From assembly GCF_023515995.1 (NCBI RefSeq), contig NZ_CP097320.1:434001-498000 (forward strand): DNA of 64,000 bases, in the 5' to 3' direction. Made by a program: the position numbers and the translations under genes. The stretch is from Candidatus Mycobacterium methanotrophicum. Lineage in GTDB: Bacteria > Actinomycetota > Actinomycetes > Mycobacteriales > Mycobacteriaceae. The notes under the pieces were generated by a model. It saw only the letters and a program-made list of their open reading frames with translations, searched no databases and was not told the DNA's origin. This document shows, one piece after another, positions 52,005-61,128 of the stretch (within the stretch, counting starts at the first letter, position 1; each line of letters starts with the position of its first letter).

Positions 52005-53228
52005 TCAAGCGGCCTGAGTGTCGGGGTGGATTTGACGGTGCGCCCAGGCTTTGTGTTCATCGTATTGGGTTCGGTGGCGTAGGCAGCCGTGCAGGACGCC
52101 GACGAGCCGGTTGCCGAGGGCTCGTAGTGCTTGGTGGTGGGAGTCTCCGGCAGTGCGGCGCGCGTCGTAGTGGGTGCGGGCGCCAGGGCTGGCGTTCAGC
52201 GCGCAGAACGCCCATTGGTCGATTGCGTCGTAGAGCCGGCGGTTGCGGACGTGGCGGGCCAGCACGGCGCGTTTCTTGCCCGACGCGACAGTCAGCGGTG
52301 AGGTTCCGGCGTAGTTTTTGCGACACTTGGCGGTGGTGAACCGGTTCGGGTCATCCCCGAACTCACCGAGCACCCGGGCGCCGAGGATGACACCAAGTCC
52401 TGGCAGGGAGCGGTAGATGTCGGCGTCCGGGTGTGTCTCAAAATGCGTCGCCAACTCGGTCTCGAGGTCGCTGATCTGGCGGTTCAGTTCGGCGATGATG
52501 CCGACCATGGCACGAGTGCCGGCTGCGAACGCAGCAGTGACGGCGGCTGGGGCGGCGAGCTGTTCGGCTCGTAGAGCGGTTTGGATGTCGTGAGCACGGA
52601 CGTCGAGGTTGCGTTGTCGCCCAGCGGCTTTGAGTGCAGACCGGATCTTCGACAAACTCAGGCCGGCAGCTTGGGTCGGGCTGGGTGCGCGGCCTAAGAT
52701 CGCTAGCGCGTCTCGGTCGTGCAGATCATCGAAGGCCTCCAGAGCGCCCGGGTAATACTCACGCAGCGCCGAGCGCAGCGCATTGGTGTGCTGGACGCGG
52801 GTCCAGATCAAATTCTGATGTGCCCGAGCCAAGATCTTGACCGCCTCCACATCAGCGGAGTCACCGGCGACTCGGCGGTGATTGTGTCGATCGGTACGCA
52901 CCAGATCGGCTAAGAGTTTGGCGTCCCCGGCATCGGACTTGGCCCCTGATACGTGGTGACGGTCGCGGTAGCGGGCGGCTGCCAGCGGATTAATCGCATA
53001 CACCTGGTAGCCGGCCGCAACGAGCGCCTCGACCCACAACCCACGGTCGGTTTCAATCCCGATCACGACCTGCTCTGGTTCTTCGGCGTGACGGGCTAAG
53101 AGTTGATGGAACTCGCCGATCCCGGCAAGTCCCTCGGGTAATCGACGTGAAGCCAGCCGCGCCCCGGTGTCATCCATCAGATGAACGTCGTGGTGATCCT
53201 CCGCCCAATCGTCACCGACAAAAATCAT
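52005..53228 (-). CDS. IS110-family transposase
   Basis: The ATG at 53228 (MIFVGDDWAEDHHDVHLMDD) is favoured by GGAGG 7 nt upstream; 407 residues. DEDD domain: VGDDWAE, then GIETDRGLWVEALVAAGYQV and GAKSDAGDAKLLADLV. The transposase_20 domain follows with LPGLGVILGARVLGEFGDDP, then KNYAGTSPLTVASGKKRAVL. It is intact and only distantly like the copy at 8870. Confidence 0.92.
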   Translation of the reverse strand: MIFVGDDWAEDHHDVHLMDDTGARLASRRLPEGLAGIGEFHQLLARHAEEPEQVVIGIETDRGLWVEALVAAGYQVYAINPLAAARYRDRHHVSGAKSDAGDAKLLADLVRTDRHNHRRVAGDSADVEAVKILARAHQNLIWTRVQHTNALRSALREYYPGALEAFDDLHDRDALAILGRAPSPTQAAGLSLSKIRSALKAAGRQRNLDVRAHDIQTALRAEQLAAPAAVTAAFAAGTRAMVGIIAELNRQISDLETELATHFETHPDADIYRSLPGLGVILGARVLGEFGDDPNRFTTAKCRKNYAGTSPLTVASGKKRAVLARHVRNRRLYDAIDQWAFCALNASPGARTHYDARRTAGDSHHQALRALGNRLVGVLHGCLRHRTQYDEHKAWAHRQIHPDTQAA

Positions 53229-53671
53229 CAGCACCTCCTTGGTCATCAAACATGTTCGAGCCCAAGGGCACCCGGCGACAAGCTAATGGATAAGTGCTCG
53301 GCGGCACGCCACCCCATCAGTGCTACAGGAACCCTCACCACCGGCCGGGGCGTGATCTAGCCTTAGAAGTCGACCAACGCTTCAGCTCATAACGACGCTC
53401 ACCAACCGGCGGCTCGGTGAACAGCGTCCCCCGAACAAGAACCTATCGAGCGAAGCTCGCTGTTCGGATCCCATTAGCTCATACCTTAGAGGTCGAATCG
53501 TGGCCAGCGAGAGGCGTGTTGGCGGCATTTTTGCTGCGAACATGCTGTTTCGACCTCTCCAACCGTGAACCGTAGGTCGGGCCGCCTGGTGTGCTATCTG
53601 GTGTAGCTTATGGGTGTGTTATCAGGCGCTTATATGGTAACGTCTCGGGTAGATCAATATGGAGGTGCGAT
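53229..53671. other. 443 bp between IS110 and Xre/RES pair
   Basis: No gene. The first part probably contains the upstream non-coding end of the IS110 element. CGAGCGAAGCTCG near 53448 is a short hairpin. The last 60 bp have AT-rich sequence (GCTTATATGGTAACG) and GGAGGTG before the antitoxin start. Confidence 0.4.
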
Positions 53672-54067
53672 ATGCCGGTCTTGACCGTCCCTGCGGCGCA
53701 GCGGCTGGATGATGAGGCAGCGACGCTTTCGATCCGCGAGATCGCCGCATATCTGCAAGAGGCTGTCGGCCAACGCGTCGCGGCGGCGATGGCCGGCTTG
53801 GCTGACGCCAAACAAATCGGTCGCTACGCGCGCAATGGCGGCCCGGAACCTCACGGCGCGACCGAGCGCCGGTTACGCGAGGGCTACAAGGTCGTCAGGA
53901 TGCTGGTCGACGCCTACGACGACAAGACGGCGCGGGCGTGGCTGTTTGGCACCAACACGCGCTTGGACGATCGCGCGCCGATCGAGGTGCTCGGTGCGGC
54001 GATCGACACCGCGGAGTTCGCGATGGTCGTACGGGCCGCACGGCAGGTCGCCAGCTTCCAGTCGTGA
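53672..54067 (+). CDS. Xre/MbcA/ParS-type antitoxin (DUF2384)
   Basis: 131 residues from the ATG at 53672, with GGAGGTG 4 nt upstream. An HTH region (LSIREIAAYLQEAVGQRVAA then ADAKQIGRYARNG) precedes the toxin-binding domain: YKVVRMLVDAYDDKTARAWL, FGTNTRLDDRAPIEVLGAAI and a C-terminal helix. Its C-terminus overlaps the RES toxin start by 4 bp. It should bind and block the toxin and repress the operon. Confidence 0.85.
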   Translation: MPVLTVPAAQRLDDEAATLSIREIAAYLQEAVGQRVAAAMAGLADAKQIGRYARNGGPEPHGATERRLREGYKVVRMLVDAYDDKTARAWLFGTNTRLDDRAPIEVLGAAIDTAEFAMVVRAARQVASFQS

Positions 54068-54723
54068 TCGCGGCGCCCGAGCAAGGGCGAACCCTGTGGC
54101 GGGTCGGCTATTACGCTGACCCGCTCGGCTTCACTCCGCTAGAGCTGTACCAGTTCAGTCACCGTTTCGACGACGTCCACCGCCGTTTCCGCACGCTCTA
54201 TTGCGCTGACTCGGCCGAAACGTGTCTCCGCGAGGTGCTAGCCGACTTCCGGCCGAACCTCGGCGCACTGCGCCGCCATGTCGAGCGCTACGGACCCGAG
54301 GCCGCTCAAGACTTCACTGAGAAGCCGGTCACTGCGCAGTGGCGCATACAGCACGTCCTCGTTCCCACAGTCCTCAAGCTCGATGGCCCCTTGATCGACC
54401 TGACCGACGTCCCCACACGCCAGGAGATCGAGCATCGCCACGTCGAACTGCTGCTCGAGCACGACCTGCGGCACCTCGATCTACACGAGATCACCACCAG
54501 TCGCCGCGCCATCACGCAGACGATCGCCGCGGACCTTTTTGACCGAGGCGCCGGCGCCGTCCGGTTCCCGTCCCGCCTGGACGGCAACGCTTGCGTCGCA
54601 CTCTTCGAGGGCCGCGGCACCGCGAGCTTGGCGGGAGACCTCATCGCGCTCACCGACCCGCCGCCCGAACCGCTCACCAACGTCACCACGCCGTGGGGCC
54701 TGATGCTTGAGCCGGCGCCGTGA
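54064..54723 (+). CDS. RES-domain NAD-degrading toxin
   Basis: 219 residues from the GTG in the antitoxin stop. RES features: LWRVGYYADPLGFTPL with the conserved arginine, RTLYCADSAETCLREVLADF, then a C-terminal half with AITQTIAADLFDRGAGAVRF and SRLDGNACVALFEGRG. RES toxins consume NAD+ by phosphorolysis or hydrolysis. Intact, in contrast to the copy at 41657. Such a pair can stabilise the island or act in abortive infection. Confidence 0.87.
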   Translation: MIAAPEQGRTLWRVGYYADPLGFTPLELYQFSHRFDDVHRRFRTLYCADSAETCLREVLADFRPNLGALRRHVERYGPEAAQDFTEKPVTAQWRIQHVLVPTVLKLDGPLIDLTDVPTRQEIEHRHVELLLEHDLRHLDLHEITTSRRAITQTIAADLFDRGAGAVRFPSRLDGNACVALFEGRGTASLAGDLIALTDPPPEPLTNVTTPWGLMLEPAP

Positions 54724-55110
54724 AACTGCTCCCAGATCGGGATGCGCGCGTGGTGCCCATCGGACCACACGCAAGAAAATTGCACTGCATCCAGCCTGTC
54801 AGTTGCGGCCGATTTGGGTCATCTCATGGGGGGGGGGCCGGGCCAATATGGGGCCAACGAGCCAGACCGACTGATCCAACACGTCCGAATGCCGGTCGCG
54901 CGTCTGATCTGACCGGCTGAAACACATTGGTGTAGGCCCGAACTCCGCCTGAAAAGCGGAAGGCATCTGGCTTCGTCCAGGCGGGTCAGGGGCTGCGTCC
55001 TGTATTTGAGGTGGTGAGCGGTTTCGTTACTGCTGTCCAGGGCAAACGTAGGACCACGATGGAGCCCACGCGCGACATTGCCGGCCCCTATGTGGCGAGG
55101 TCCCCGGCAG
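54724..55110. other. 387 bp without a gene
   Basis: No gene on either strand. It includes a run of ten G near 54829-54838. The stretch CCGCCTGAAAAGCGG near 54946 is a possible weak hairpin after the toxin gene. Confidence 0.35.
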
Positions 55111-55923
55111 TCACGGCGCCGTCGTCCCACCAAGACGCGCCGTGTCGAGGCGGCGGTGGATCATCGACAGCGTCCCCAACACGTCGAGGGCGTCCTGCTC
55201 CGACACCTCCCAGACGAGACGGGGTTCGTGCGCGGCGGGGTTTCGGAACGCCGCGAAGAGACCTTCGGCCAGAAGCGCGACACCCTCCTGTTCGTTGCGC
55301 TCCGTGACTGTCGCGCAGTCCGTGAGGAGTACGCGTGGCTTTCCCCGTAGCGCTGCCTGCACAAGGGCTCGGCCGTCCTCGTCGAGTCCCGATTTCTCCC
55401 GCAGGCGAGCCCCGAGTCCTTTGACGGCCTCGAACACTGCCTCGTAGCAGTCTTTCCGCAGTAGCTCGGGTCGGCAGTGCCGTACCACTTCGGAGTGCGC
55501 TTCCCGAGCGGTTAGTAGCCTGTGAAGCCGCTCGCTGCGGGCCGCGGCCTCCGATGCGGTCGTCGTGCGTGTCGCCCTGCCGATGCGCCCGTCCTACCGT
55601 ACGGCGTACCCGGACAGCGACAGGATCTGCGTGAGCTCATCGCGCGTGACACTGGCAGCGGCGCGGCGGTCGAGGGTGCGGTCGGGTGCCATCGCCGCGA
55701 TGATGAGCGCGAGGATCGGCCGGCCGTCTCGCTGGTTGAACTGCTGCTCCTGCATGCTCGCCGCGAGACGCTTCCACTTCGTCATGCCCTCACCGAGCGG
55801 GTCCGGCAGGTTCACCGACGCCAGGATCCGGGTCAACTCCGACCCGCTGTAGAGCTCGCCGACGACCTTGGCCACAGCCTCGATCGTGCCCACCGAGAAG
55901 GCCTGCACACTCTTGTCTGCCAC
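55111..55923 (-). pseudogene. TIGR02391-family gene interrupted by in-frame TAG
   Basis: From the GTG at 55923 the frame gives ADKSVQAFSVGTIEAVAKVV, GELYSGSELTRILASVNLPD and MAPDRTLDRRAAASVTRDEL, to LSLSGYAVR, then TAG at 55594-55596. It continues in the same frame with DGRIGRATRTTT, HCRPELLRKDCYEAVFEAVK and the family hallmark EGLFAAFRNPAAHEPRLVWE. Without the stop it would be a full-length protein of about 270 residues. Family members are abundant in defence islands. It is divergent from the AIPR gene. Confidence 0.8.
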
Positions 55924-56072
55924 GGCAGCAGGGTAGCCGTGCGGGCCGACAAGACGTCCCCTCTGAGGTGTATGCGCGGCGCAACAGCGCCGCGAGCTCC
56001 AGAGCGGCGTCGAAGGGCCGCGCATCCCAATAGACTTCGGGGTCAACCGTACAGGAAAGCGAGGGGTCGGCT

Positions 56073-57770
56073 GTGGGCGACTTGCACGTGGCGCAGATCA
56101 AGCGGCGGCTGAAGGACACGACCTACCCCCACATCGACGTCTCCGATCTGGGCGCTCACAGCGCGGAACACGTCGAACAAGCGCAACTCACCCGTGCACT
56201 CGCCGCATTCGTCCTGACCAAGGTTGCGCGGCAGAGCGACGAGGACGCAGCACGGTCGGTGACCGACGGTCCGGATGACAACGGCATCGACGCCATCGCG
56301 TATGTCGACTCGGAGACTCCCCGCCTCTACGTTGTCCAGTCGAAGTGGTCGGACGCGGGCACCAAGGGCGCCTCCCTGGAGGACATGATGAAGTTTCAGA
56401 AGGGCCTGGCCGACCTGGTCTCGATGAATTGGGCGCGTTTCAACGACAAGGTGAACGCCCGGGTCCCCGAACTGGATGACATTCTGCTGAACACCGACCT
56501 GCGGATCGAAGTCATCTTCGCGTCGATGGGCACGCCGGCAGTCGCCGACAACGTGCGCGGGCATATGGACGACTACGTCGCCACGCTGAACGAGCCGACC
56601 GAGGTCGCGGTCTTCAGTTATGCGAACCAGGGGTTCATCTACAAGCTGCTGGTCGACGAGACCCGGTCCAGCCAAATCGACCTCACGGTGGAACTCTCCG
56701 ACTGGGGGCGGCTCGAAGGCCCACCCGACGCGGTCTACGGGCACGTGAGCGGAACTGAGGTCGCCGGGTGGCTGCGTGACCACGGGGACTTCCTACTCTC
56801 GCGCAACGTCCGAGTGGTCCTCCCGAACTCCGAGGTCAACAACTCCGTCCTGGAGACGATCGTCGACACCCCCGAGAACTTCTGGTACTTCAACAACGGC
56901 GTCACCGCCCTCTGCGAGTCGATCGATAAGGCGCCGGCCGGCGGACCCGAACGCCGGCAGGGCACGTTCGGACTCAAAGGAGTCAGCGTCGTCAACGGCG
57001 CCCAGACCGTCGGGACGCTGGCCCGGGCCCTGCGCCAGGGCAAGCAGGCCGAGCTGGATTCGGTGCGCGTGATGGTGCGGTTCATCTCGCTGGAGTCAGC
57101 CCCCGAGGACTTCGGGAAGCGCGTCACCCGCGCGACCAACACGCAGAACGTGATCGGCGGCCGAGACTTCGTCGGTCTCGATCCGGAGCAGGCGCGCCTG
57201 CGTGATGACTTCTCCGTCGACAACCTCACCTACGCGATCCGCAGCGGCGAGGCACGCCCCGAGCCGGACAAGGGCTGCGAGTTCGGCGAGGCCGCGGTGG
57301 CCTTGGCCTGTGCCCAGTCAGCGAGCTTGGCCACGCAGGCGAAACGCGAAGTTAGCCGGCTGTGGGACGACACCACCAAGTCGCCGTACAAGTCGCTGTT
57401 CAACGCCAAGACCAACCATCTGCGCGTCTGGCGGTCGGTCCAGATCCTCCGTGCCGTAGACCAAGAGCTCGACCGTCTGCGGACTGGGTTGGACAATCGG
57501 ACCAAGGGCTACGCGGTCCACGGGAACCGCCTTATCGCCCACATGGTGTTCGCCCAGCTGGACCTGGCCGGGATCCAAGACCACGCGGCGGATTGGGCGC
57601 CGACCCTCGCGCAGGCCACCGAGTTGACGGCCAAGGTTCTGCACACGATGAAGGACAAGGGCGAAGCCGAGTACGGCGGATACACCGCGAGCCTGTTCAA
57701 GAACGCGACCAAGACGGACCGTCTCGCCACGCTGACGATCGACGCACTCGAGGTGGAGCATGTGCGTTGA
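56073..57770 (+). CDS. AIPR-family abortive infection phage resistance protein
   Basis: 565 residues. The N-terminal nuclease-like region has DGPDDNGIDAIAYVDSETP (D65 to P83) and VVQSKW, giving D73 and Q89-x-K91 of a PD-(D/E)xK fold. The central AIPR domain has the hallmark ENFWYFNNGVTALCESI, then GVSVVNGAQTVGTLARAL and RVTRATNTQNVIGGRDFVGL. AIPR proteins (for example AbiC-like systems) protect against phages by an unresolved route. The gene is intact. With the TIGR02391-like gene opposite, it forms a two-gene defence locus. Confidence 0.88.
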   Translation: MGDLHVAQIKRRLKDTTYPHIDVSDLGAHSAEHVEQAQLTRALAAFVLTKVARQSDEDAARSVTDGPDDNGIDAIAYVDSETPRLYVVQSKWSDAGTKGASLEDMMKFQKGLADLVSMNWARFNDKVNARVPELDDILLNTDLRIEVIFASMGTPAVADNVRGHMDDYVATLNEPTEVAVFSYANQGFIYKLLVDETRSSQIDLTVELSDWGRLEGPPDAVYGHVSGTEVAGWLRDHGDFLLSRNVRVVLPNSEVNNSVLETIVDTPENFWYFNNGVTALCESIDKAPAGGPERRQGTFGLKGVSVVNGAQTVGTLARALRQGKQAELDSVRVMVRFISLESAPEDFGKRVTRATNTQNVIGGRDFVGLDPEQARLRDDFSVDNLTYAIRSGEARPEPDKGCEFGEAAVALACAQSASLATQAKREVSRLWDDTTKSPYKSLFNAKTNHLRVWRSVQILRAVDQELDRLRTGLDNRTKGYAVHGNRLIAHMVFAQLDLAGIQDHAADWAPTLAQATELTAKVLHTMKDKGEAEYGGYTASLFKNATKTDRLATLTIDALEVEHVR

Positions 57771-58130
57771 CGCATGCAGGAGCGTGTTTTGCGGCGCCAG
57801 TGGATCGAACTCGGGGCCCGAGTGATCCGAGCTGCGTCGAGACGTGTGTTAGCAAACGGTGCAGACAATGCGACAGCCCATGCCCTGGCGCCGACGTTGT
57901 CACAACCTTGTCAACTAGGTGCGAATAAGGGCAATCTACGGGGGACGACTTGAGACGGTTTCTGCTGGTCGTAGCCCATTGAGAGTCATTGCACGACAAC
58001 GAAATTCAACCGATGTCCGACTGGGGGTCAAGTGGGCGCAGGTCCCAATCCTGTCAGTTCGACTTAGCGGAATGTGCTGCGACCACAAGATGACGCGATG
58101 GTCGTCGACAATGGTCGTCGACGCTGGCGT
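57771..58130. other. 360 bp between AIPR gene and group II intron
   Basis: No gene is supported. It is the 3' exon side of the intron insertion; on the minus strand a frame runs through it from the intron (TPASTTIVDDHRVILWSQ), but there is no other sign of coding. Confidence 0.4.
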
Positions 58131-58168
58131 GTCGGGTAGCCCCGGCGCATTGCTGCGCCGGGGCCCCC

Positions 58169-58205
58169 TCAGAACCGCGCGAGCGAGTTTCCCCGCACAC
58201 GGCTC
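58169..58205 (-). ncRNA. Group II intron domain V
   Basis: Reads GAGCCGTGTGCGGGGAAAC then TCGCTCGCGCGGTTCTGA, the standard domain V hairpin with AGC-type catalytic triad in the first stem and a GNAA-like loop region. It ends 37 bp from the intron 3' end. Confidence 0.85.
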
Positions 58206-60024
58206 AAGCAAGCCCCGAGAGCGTTGCGGGTGCCGGTCTCGTGCCACGGCGAGCCCGAAGGCGGCGGTGGCATGAGGTGTGTACCAGGCGGGTTCGGTTT
58301 CCGTCCGGCGTGCCGCCTCGCCCGTGATGGGTGAGGTAGTCGGCGGCGATCGCCCGTTTGACGATGCTCAGCCACCAGCGCCCCCACTCGTGCGGGGATT
58401 GCGGGGGCTGATCCGGGGTAAGGACGTAGTCCCCGCATAATGGACAGCGCCCGTCCTGCTCAGCGAGCAGGCGCAGGTTGTAGCTATCCAACGGGGCCAA
58501 CATCTTTCGCCGCCGCACGGCCCAGTACTGGGTCAGGTCGGGGTCGTCTGGAGACGCCCCGCCCGCGACCAGCCGGTGCCGGACGATTCCGGTCCAAGAG
58601 AACTTGATCAGGTGGGCAATGCCCCCGCGATCGTCAAGCACCCGATCGCGGGCGCCGAACACCCACCGGTCATTCCTGAACCGGTTGAACCTGCCGAAGT
58701 AGCGGCGCACGACCCACTTCCTCGACTTATTGGGGTGGGTGCGGCGCGCCCACCGAAAGGTAAGACACCACACGTGGCTGTCCAGCGCCGCGAACACCTT
58801 GCTGGACACCACCCCCCGGTAGTAGGCGGCCCAACCCCGGATGATCGGGTTGAGCCTGGCGATAAGGGCCATCGCGTTGGAGCCACGCATCCTGCGTACC
58901 TCGTCGGCGAGCCTGCGCCGGATTCGCCTGACCGCATCCTGGCTCGGTGTGATCAACAACTTGCCGGGCCGACCACCACGCCGGTATCGGCGCAGGTTAA
59001 AACCGAGAAAGTCAAAGCCATCTTCGAGGTGCACGATGCGTGTCTTATCCTCGTTGAAGACCAGCCCCCTCGGCGCCAGCCATTGGGCAAGCTGCGCCTT
59101 GACCTGCTCGGCCTGCTGCCGGCTATGACAGCAGACCGCGAAGTCGTCGGCATACCTGACCAGAATCGGGGTTCCCGCAACCGTTGTCCCGGCGTTGACA
59201 CCGGTTCGACGATAACGGACCCCGGCGGCCTCCTCCAGCCCGTGCAGCGCCACGTTCATCAACAACGGACTGATCACGCCGCCCTGCGGAGTACCCTCCT
59301 CGGTCGGCGCGAACCGTCTGTTTTCGATCACCCCGGCTCGTAACCAACGCTCGATCAGTTCCCGCGCGGGGAATCCGCCGAGCGCGTCAAGCAGCCGGAC
59401 ATGATCGATCCTGTCGAACGCGGCCGACAGATCGGCATCCAGAACCCACACCCGTCGGGAGCGAGGCCCGTTCAGTGTGATGTAGAGGGCGCCAATTGCG
59501 TCGGCGCAGCTGCGTCCCGGCCGAAACCCATACGAGCGGGCTTCGAACCGGGCTTCCCACTCCGGTTCCAGCGCGTTGCGGACCCGCGCCTGGTGGCACC
59601 GATCCATCAACACCGGAATACCGAGCGGACGCTGCTTGCCGCCAACCTTCGGAATGTACACGCGCCGAACCGGCAAGGGCTCCCACGACGACCGCGAGTC
59701 ATGCACCCGCACCGCCATGTTCGCTCTCCCCTCCGGCGACAGGGCAACCTCCCCATCGATCCCGGCCGTTCGACGCCCAGCATTGCGCTGGGTAACCTGC
59801 CGCACGCTGACCAGCGTGTTCGACCAGGAACCCAGCATCAATTTCTGCAGCGACCGGACCGTGGCCCAGTCCTGCTCCCGCGTCGCCTTGAAGATCCTGC
59901 GCCGCAACCGGATTACGTTCTGCTCGTGGGCACGCCAGTCAATGCCGTCCCAGTCGAGCGCGACGTCCTCGGGTCCGTTCACCGCGATGGTGTCCAACTT
60001 GCCCCTTCGGTTCATCCAAGCCAT
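58204..60024 (-). CDS. ltrA: Group II intron reverse transcriptase/maturase
   Basis: 606 residues. RT motifs: IPKVGGKQRPLGIPVLMDRC, SYGFRPGRSCADAI, DADLSAAFDRIDH, GTPQGGVISPLLMN, and the catalytic YADD at 291-294. The X/maturase domain follows (RRIRRRLADEVRRM, NPIIRGWAAYYRGV), then an HNH endonuclease with CPLCGDYV and HTSCHRRLR. This set allows RNA splicing, target cutting and reverse transcription. The reading frame is undamaged. Confidence 0.93.
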   Translation of the reverse strand: MAWMNRRGKLDTIAVNGPEDVALDWDGIDWRAHEQNVIRLRRRIFKATREQDWATVRSLQKLMLGSWSNTLVSVRQVTQRNAGRRTAGIDGEVALSPEGRANMAVRVHDSRSSWEPLPVRRVYIPKVGGKQRPLGIPVLMDRCHQARVRNALEPEWEARFEARSYGFRPGRSCADAIGALYITLNGPRSRRVWVLDADLSAAFDRIDHVRLLDALGGFPARELIERWLRAGVIENRRFAPTEEGTPQGGVISPLLMNVALHGLEEAAGVRYRRTGVNAGTTVAGTPILVRYADDFAVCCHSRQQAEQVKAQLAQWLAPRGLVFNEDKTRIVHLEDGFDFLGFNLRRYRRGGRPGKLLITPSQDAVRRIRRRLADEVRRMRGSNAMALIARLNPIIRGWAAYYRGVVSSKVFAALDSHVWCLTFRWARRTHPNKSRKWVVRRYFGRFNRFRNDRWVFGARDRVLDDRGGIAHLIKFSWTGIVRHRLVAGGASPDDPDLTQYWAVRRRKMLAPLDSYNLRLLAEQDGRCPLCGDYVLTPDQPPQSPHEWGRWWLSIVKRAIAADYLTHHGRGGTPDGNRTRLVHTSCHRRLRARRGTRPAPATLSGLA

Positions 60025-60670
60025 CGGCCTCGGTGTTCAAAGGCTCACCTGCCCACGTCAGCACCCTTTCGAGTCCGGCCGCACAAGCCGGCATCCGGTC
60101 GGTTCCCCACGACGACCGCCTGGAGCAGCAGCCACGCTGTCGTGAGTCCCGTCGCCTTTCGGCCACCGACATCCGCTTCTTGGGCATCCTGTCCCGCCGA
60201 GGGATTCCGCCCCTCTTGCGATCGGCCTACCGGACCAAGACGGCCCGGACCCCGACGGGGTTTCCACGTTCCACGCACACGAGACACGGCCGGGGTGGGT
60301 GCCCCCTATACCCCGAGGCCAGCGGTGTTCCCACGACCGGCCCTCACTGCCCGGTCGCCGCTTGCCGCCCCTTCCAGCGGCCAGGCCCTATCACCCAGGT
60401 ATTCATCCCGTCGTCCAGGGTTAGAAATAACGAGGCATCATCGAGGGTTCACTTTCGTTCACCCGTCCGGCCTTCCCCTCGCCCGGTTGCTCCCCCAGAC
60501 GGAACAGGGGCCCTTAGGCTTTTACCCTGGGCTTCGCACCCCCACGGACACGGCCCGTCGACGCACGCCAGGGCGGGGATCGATCTGGAACACTGATCGA
60601 GAACTACGCACCCGGCATGACCGGCCTCCAATCTGCGAGTCCACTCGCCATGCGCGACCTCGCGTCGCAC

Positions 60671-60864
60671 GTGAGGATTTTCTTTACTGGTATCGAAGGT
60701 GACATGTACCCGTGTGCGGTAGCGGAAGCCCCGAAAACCCTGGGCGGAAACTTCGGGTTTCGTAGATGAGCCCAATTTTGGGCAAAGTTGGCTGCGGCGG
60801 TAGCGAGACAGCGAAGTGGTATCCGATGATCGCAACTAATCGCATACCGCAATAAAGGACCACG
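60671..60864. other. 194 bp upstream of excisionase; intron 5' exon side
   Basis: No gene. It should hold the promoter for the excisionase-integrase unit. The group II intron inserted about 195 bp before the excisionase start. Confidence 0.35.
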
Positions 60865-61128
60865 ATGGCTGCATCCCAGATACCGGCAAAGGTGACTGCG
60901 GTTTCGAAACAGTCGAAGCCGCAGGATGATAGGCATCCCCTCGGTACGTTGCTGACGATCCAAGAGTTGGCGGAGCGGCTAACGGTAAGCGTGGGCTGCA
61001 TCCGTGCTTGGCGGCTGCGCGGCGATGGCCCACCGGCAATCCGCATCGGAACTGCGCTCCGATGGGATTCTCGCGAGGTCGATGAGTGGCTCGACATTCG
61101 CCGTGAATCACGCTGGCAAGCAGGGTGA
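60865..61128 (+). CDS. Excisionase-like HTH protein of the island
   Basis: 87 residues. Winged HTH of the excisionase/MerR group: LLTIQELAERLTVSVGCIRA then WRLRGDGPPAIRIGTALRWD and REVDEWLDIRRES. It overlaps the integrase GTG by 4 bp. It should determine the direction of recombination at the tRNA. The degenerate copy at 6830 keeps the same recognition helix. Confidence 0.88.
   Translation: MAASQIPAKVTAVSKQSKPQDDRHPLGTLLTIQELAERLTVSVGCIRAWRLRGDGPPAIRIGTALRWDSREVDEWLDIRRESRWQAG

Larger units (their letters stand above)
58131..60670 (-). mobile_element. Complete group II intron (2540 bp)
   Basis: On the minus strand the sequence starts GTGCGACGCG at 60670, the canonical intron 5' end, and finishes ...CCCGAC at 58131. 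Domain V is at 58169-58205, and domain VI is a GCAA-capped hairpin with an unpaired TA near its base; the branch adenosine is opposite 58137. The maturase ORF lies in domain IV. All parts needed for splicing and retrohoming appear present. It sits between the AIPR and excisionase genes. Confidence 0.85.

Noticed and set aside
8870..53228. The two IS110 elements as ends of one composite transposon
   Set aside because: The transposases are of clearly different subtypes and in opposite orientation, and the left one lies outside the attachment repeat.
54829..54838. A run of ten G as a possible phase-variation tract
   Set aside because: It lies in non-coding DNA with no gene start nearby that it could switch; it may also be a sequencing artefact.
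59401..60702. A 433-codon plus-strand frame through the group II intron
   Set aside because: Antisense to the maturase and intron RNA domains, which are certain.
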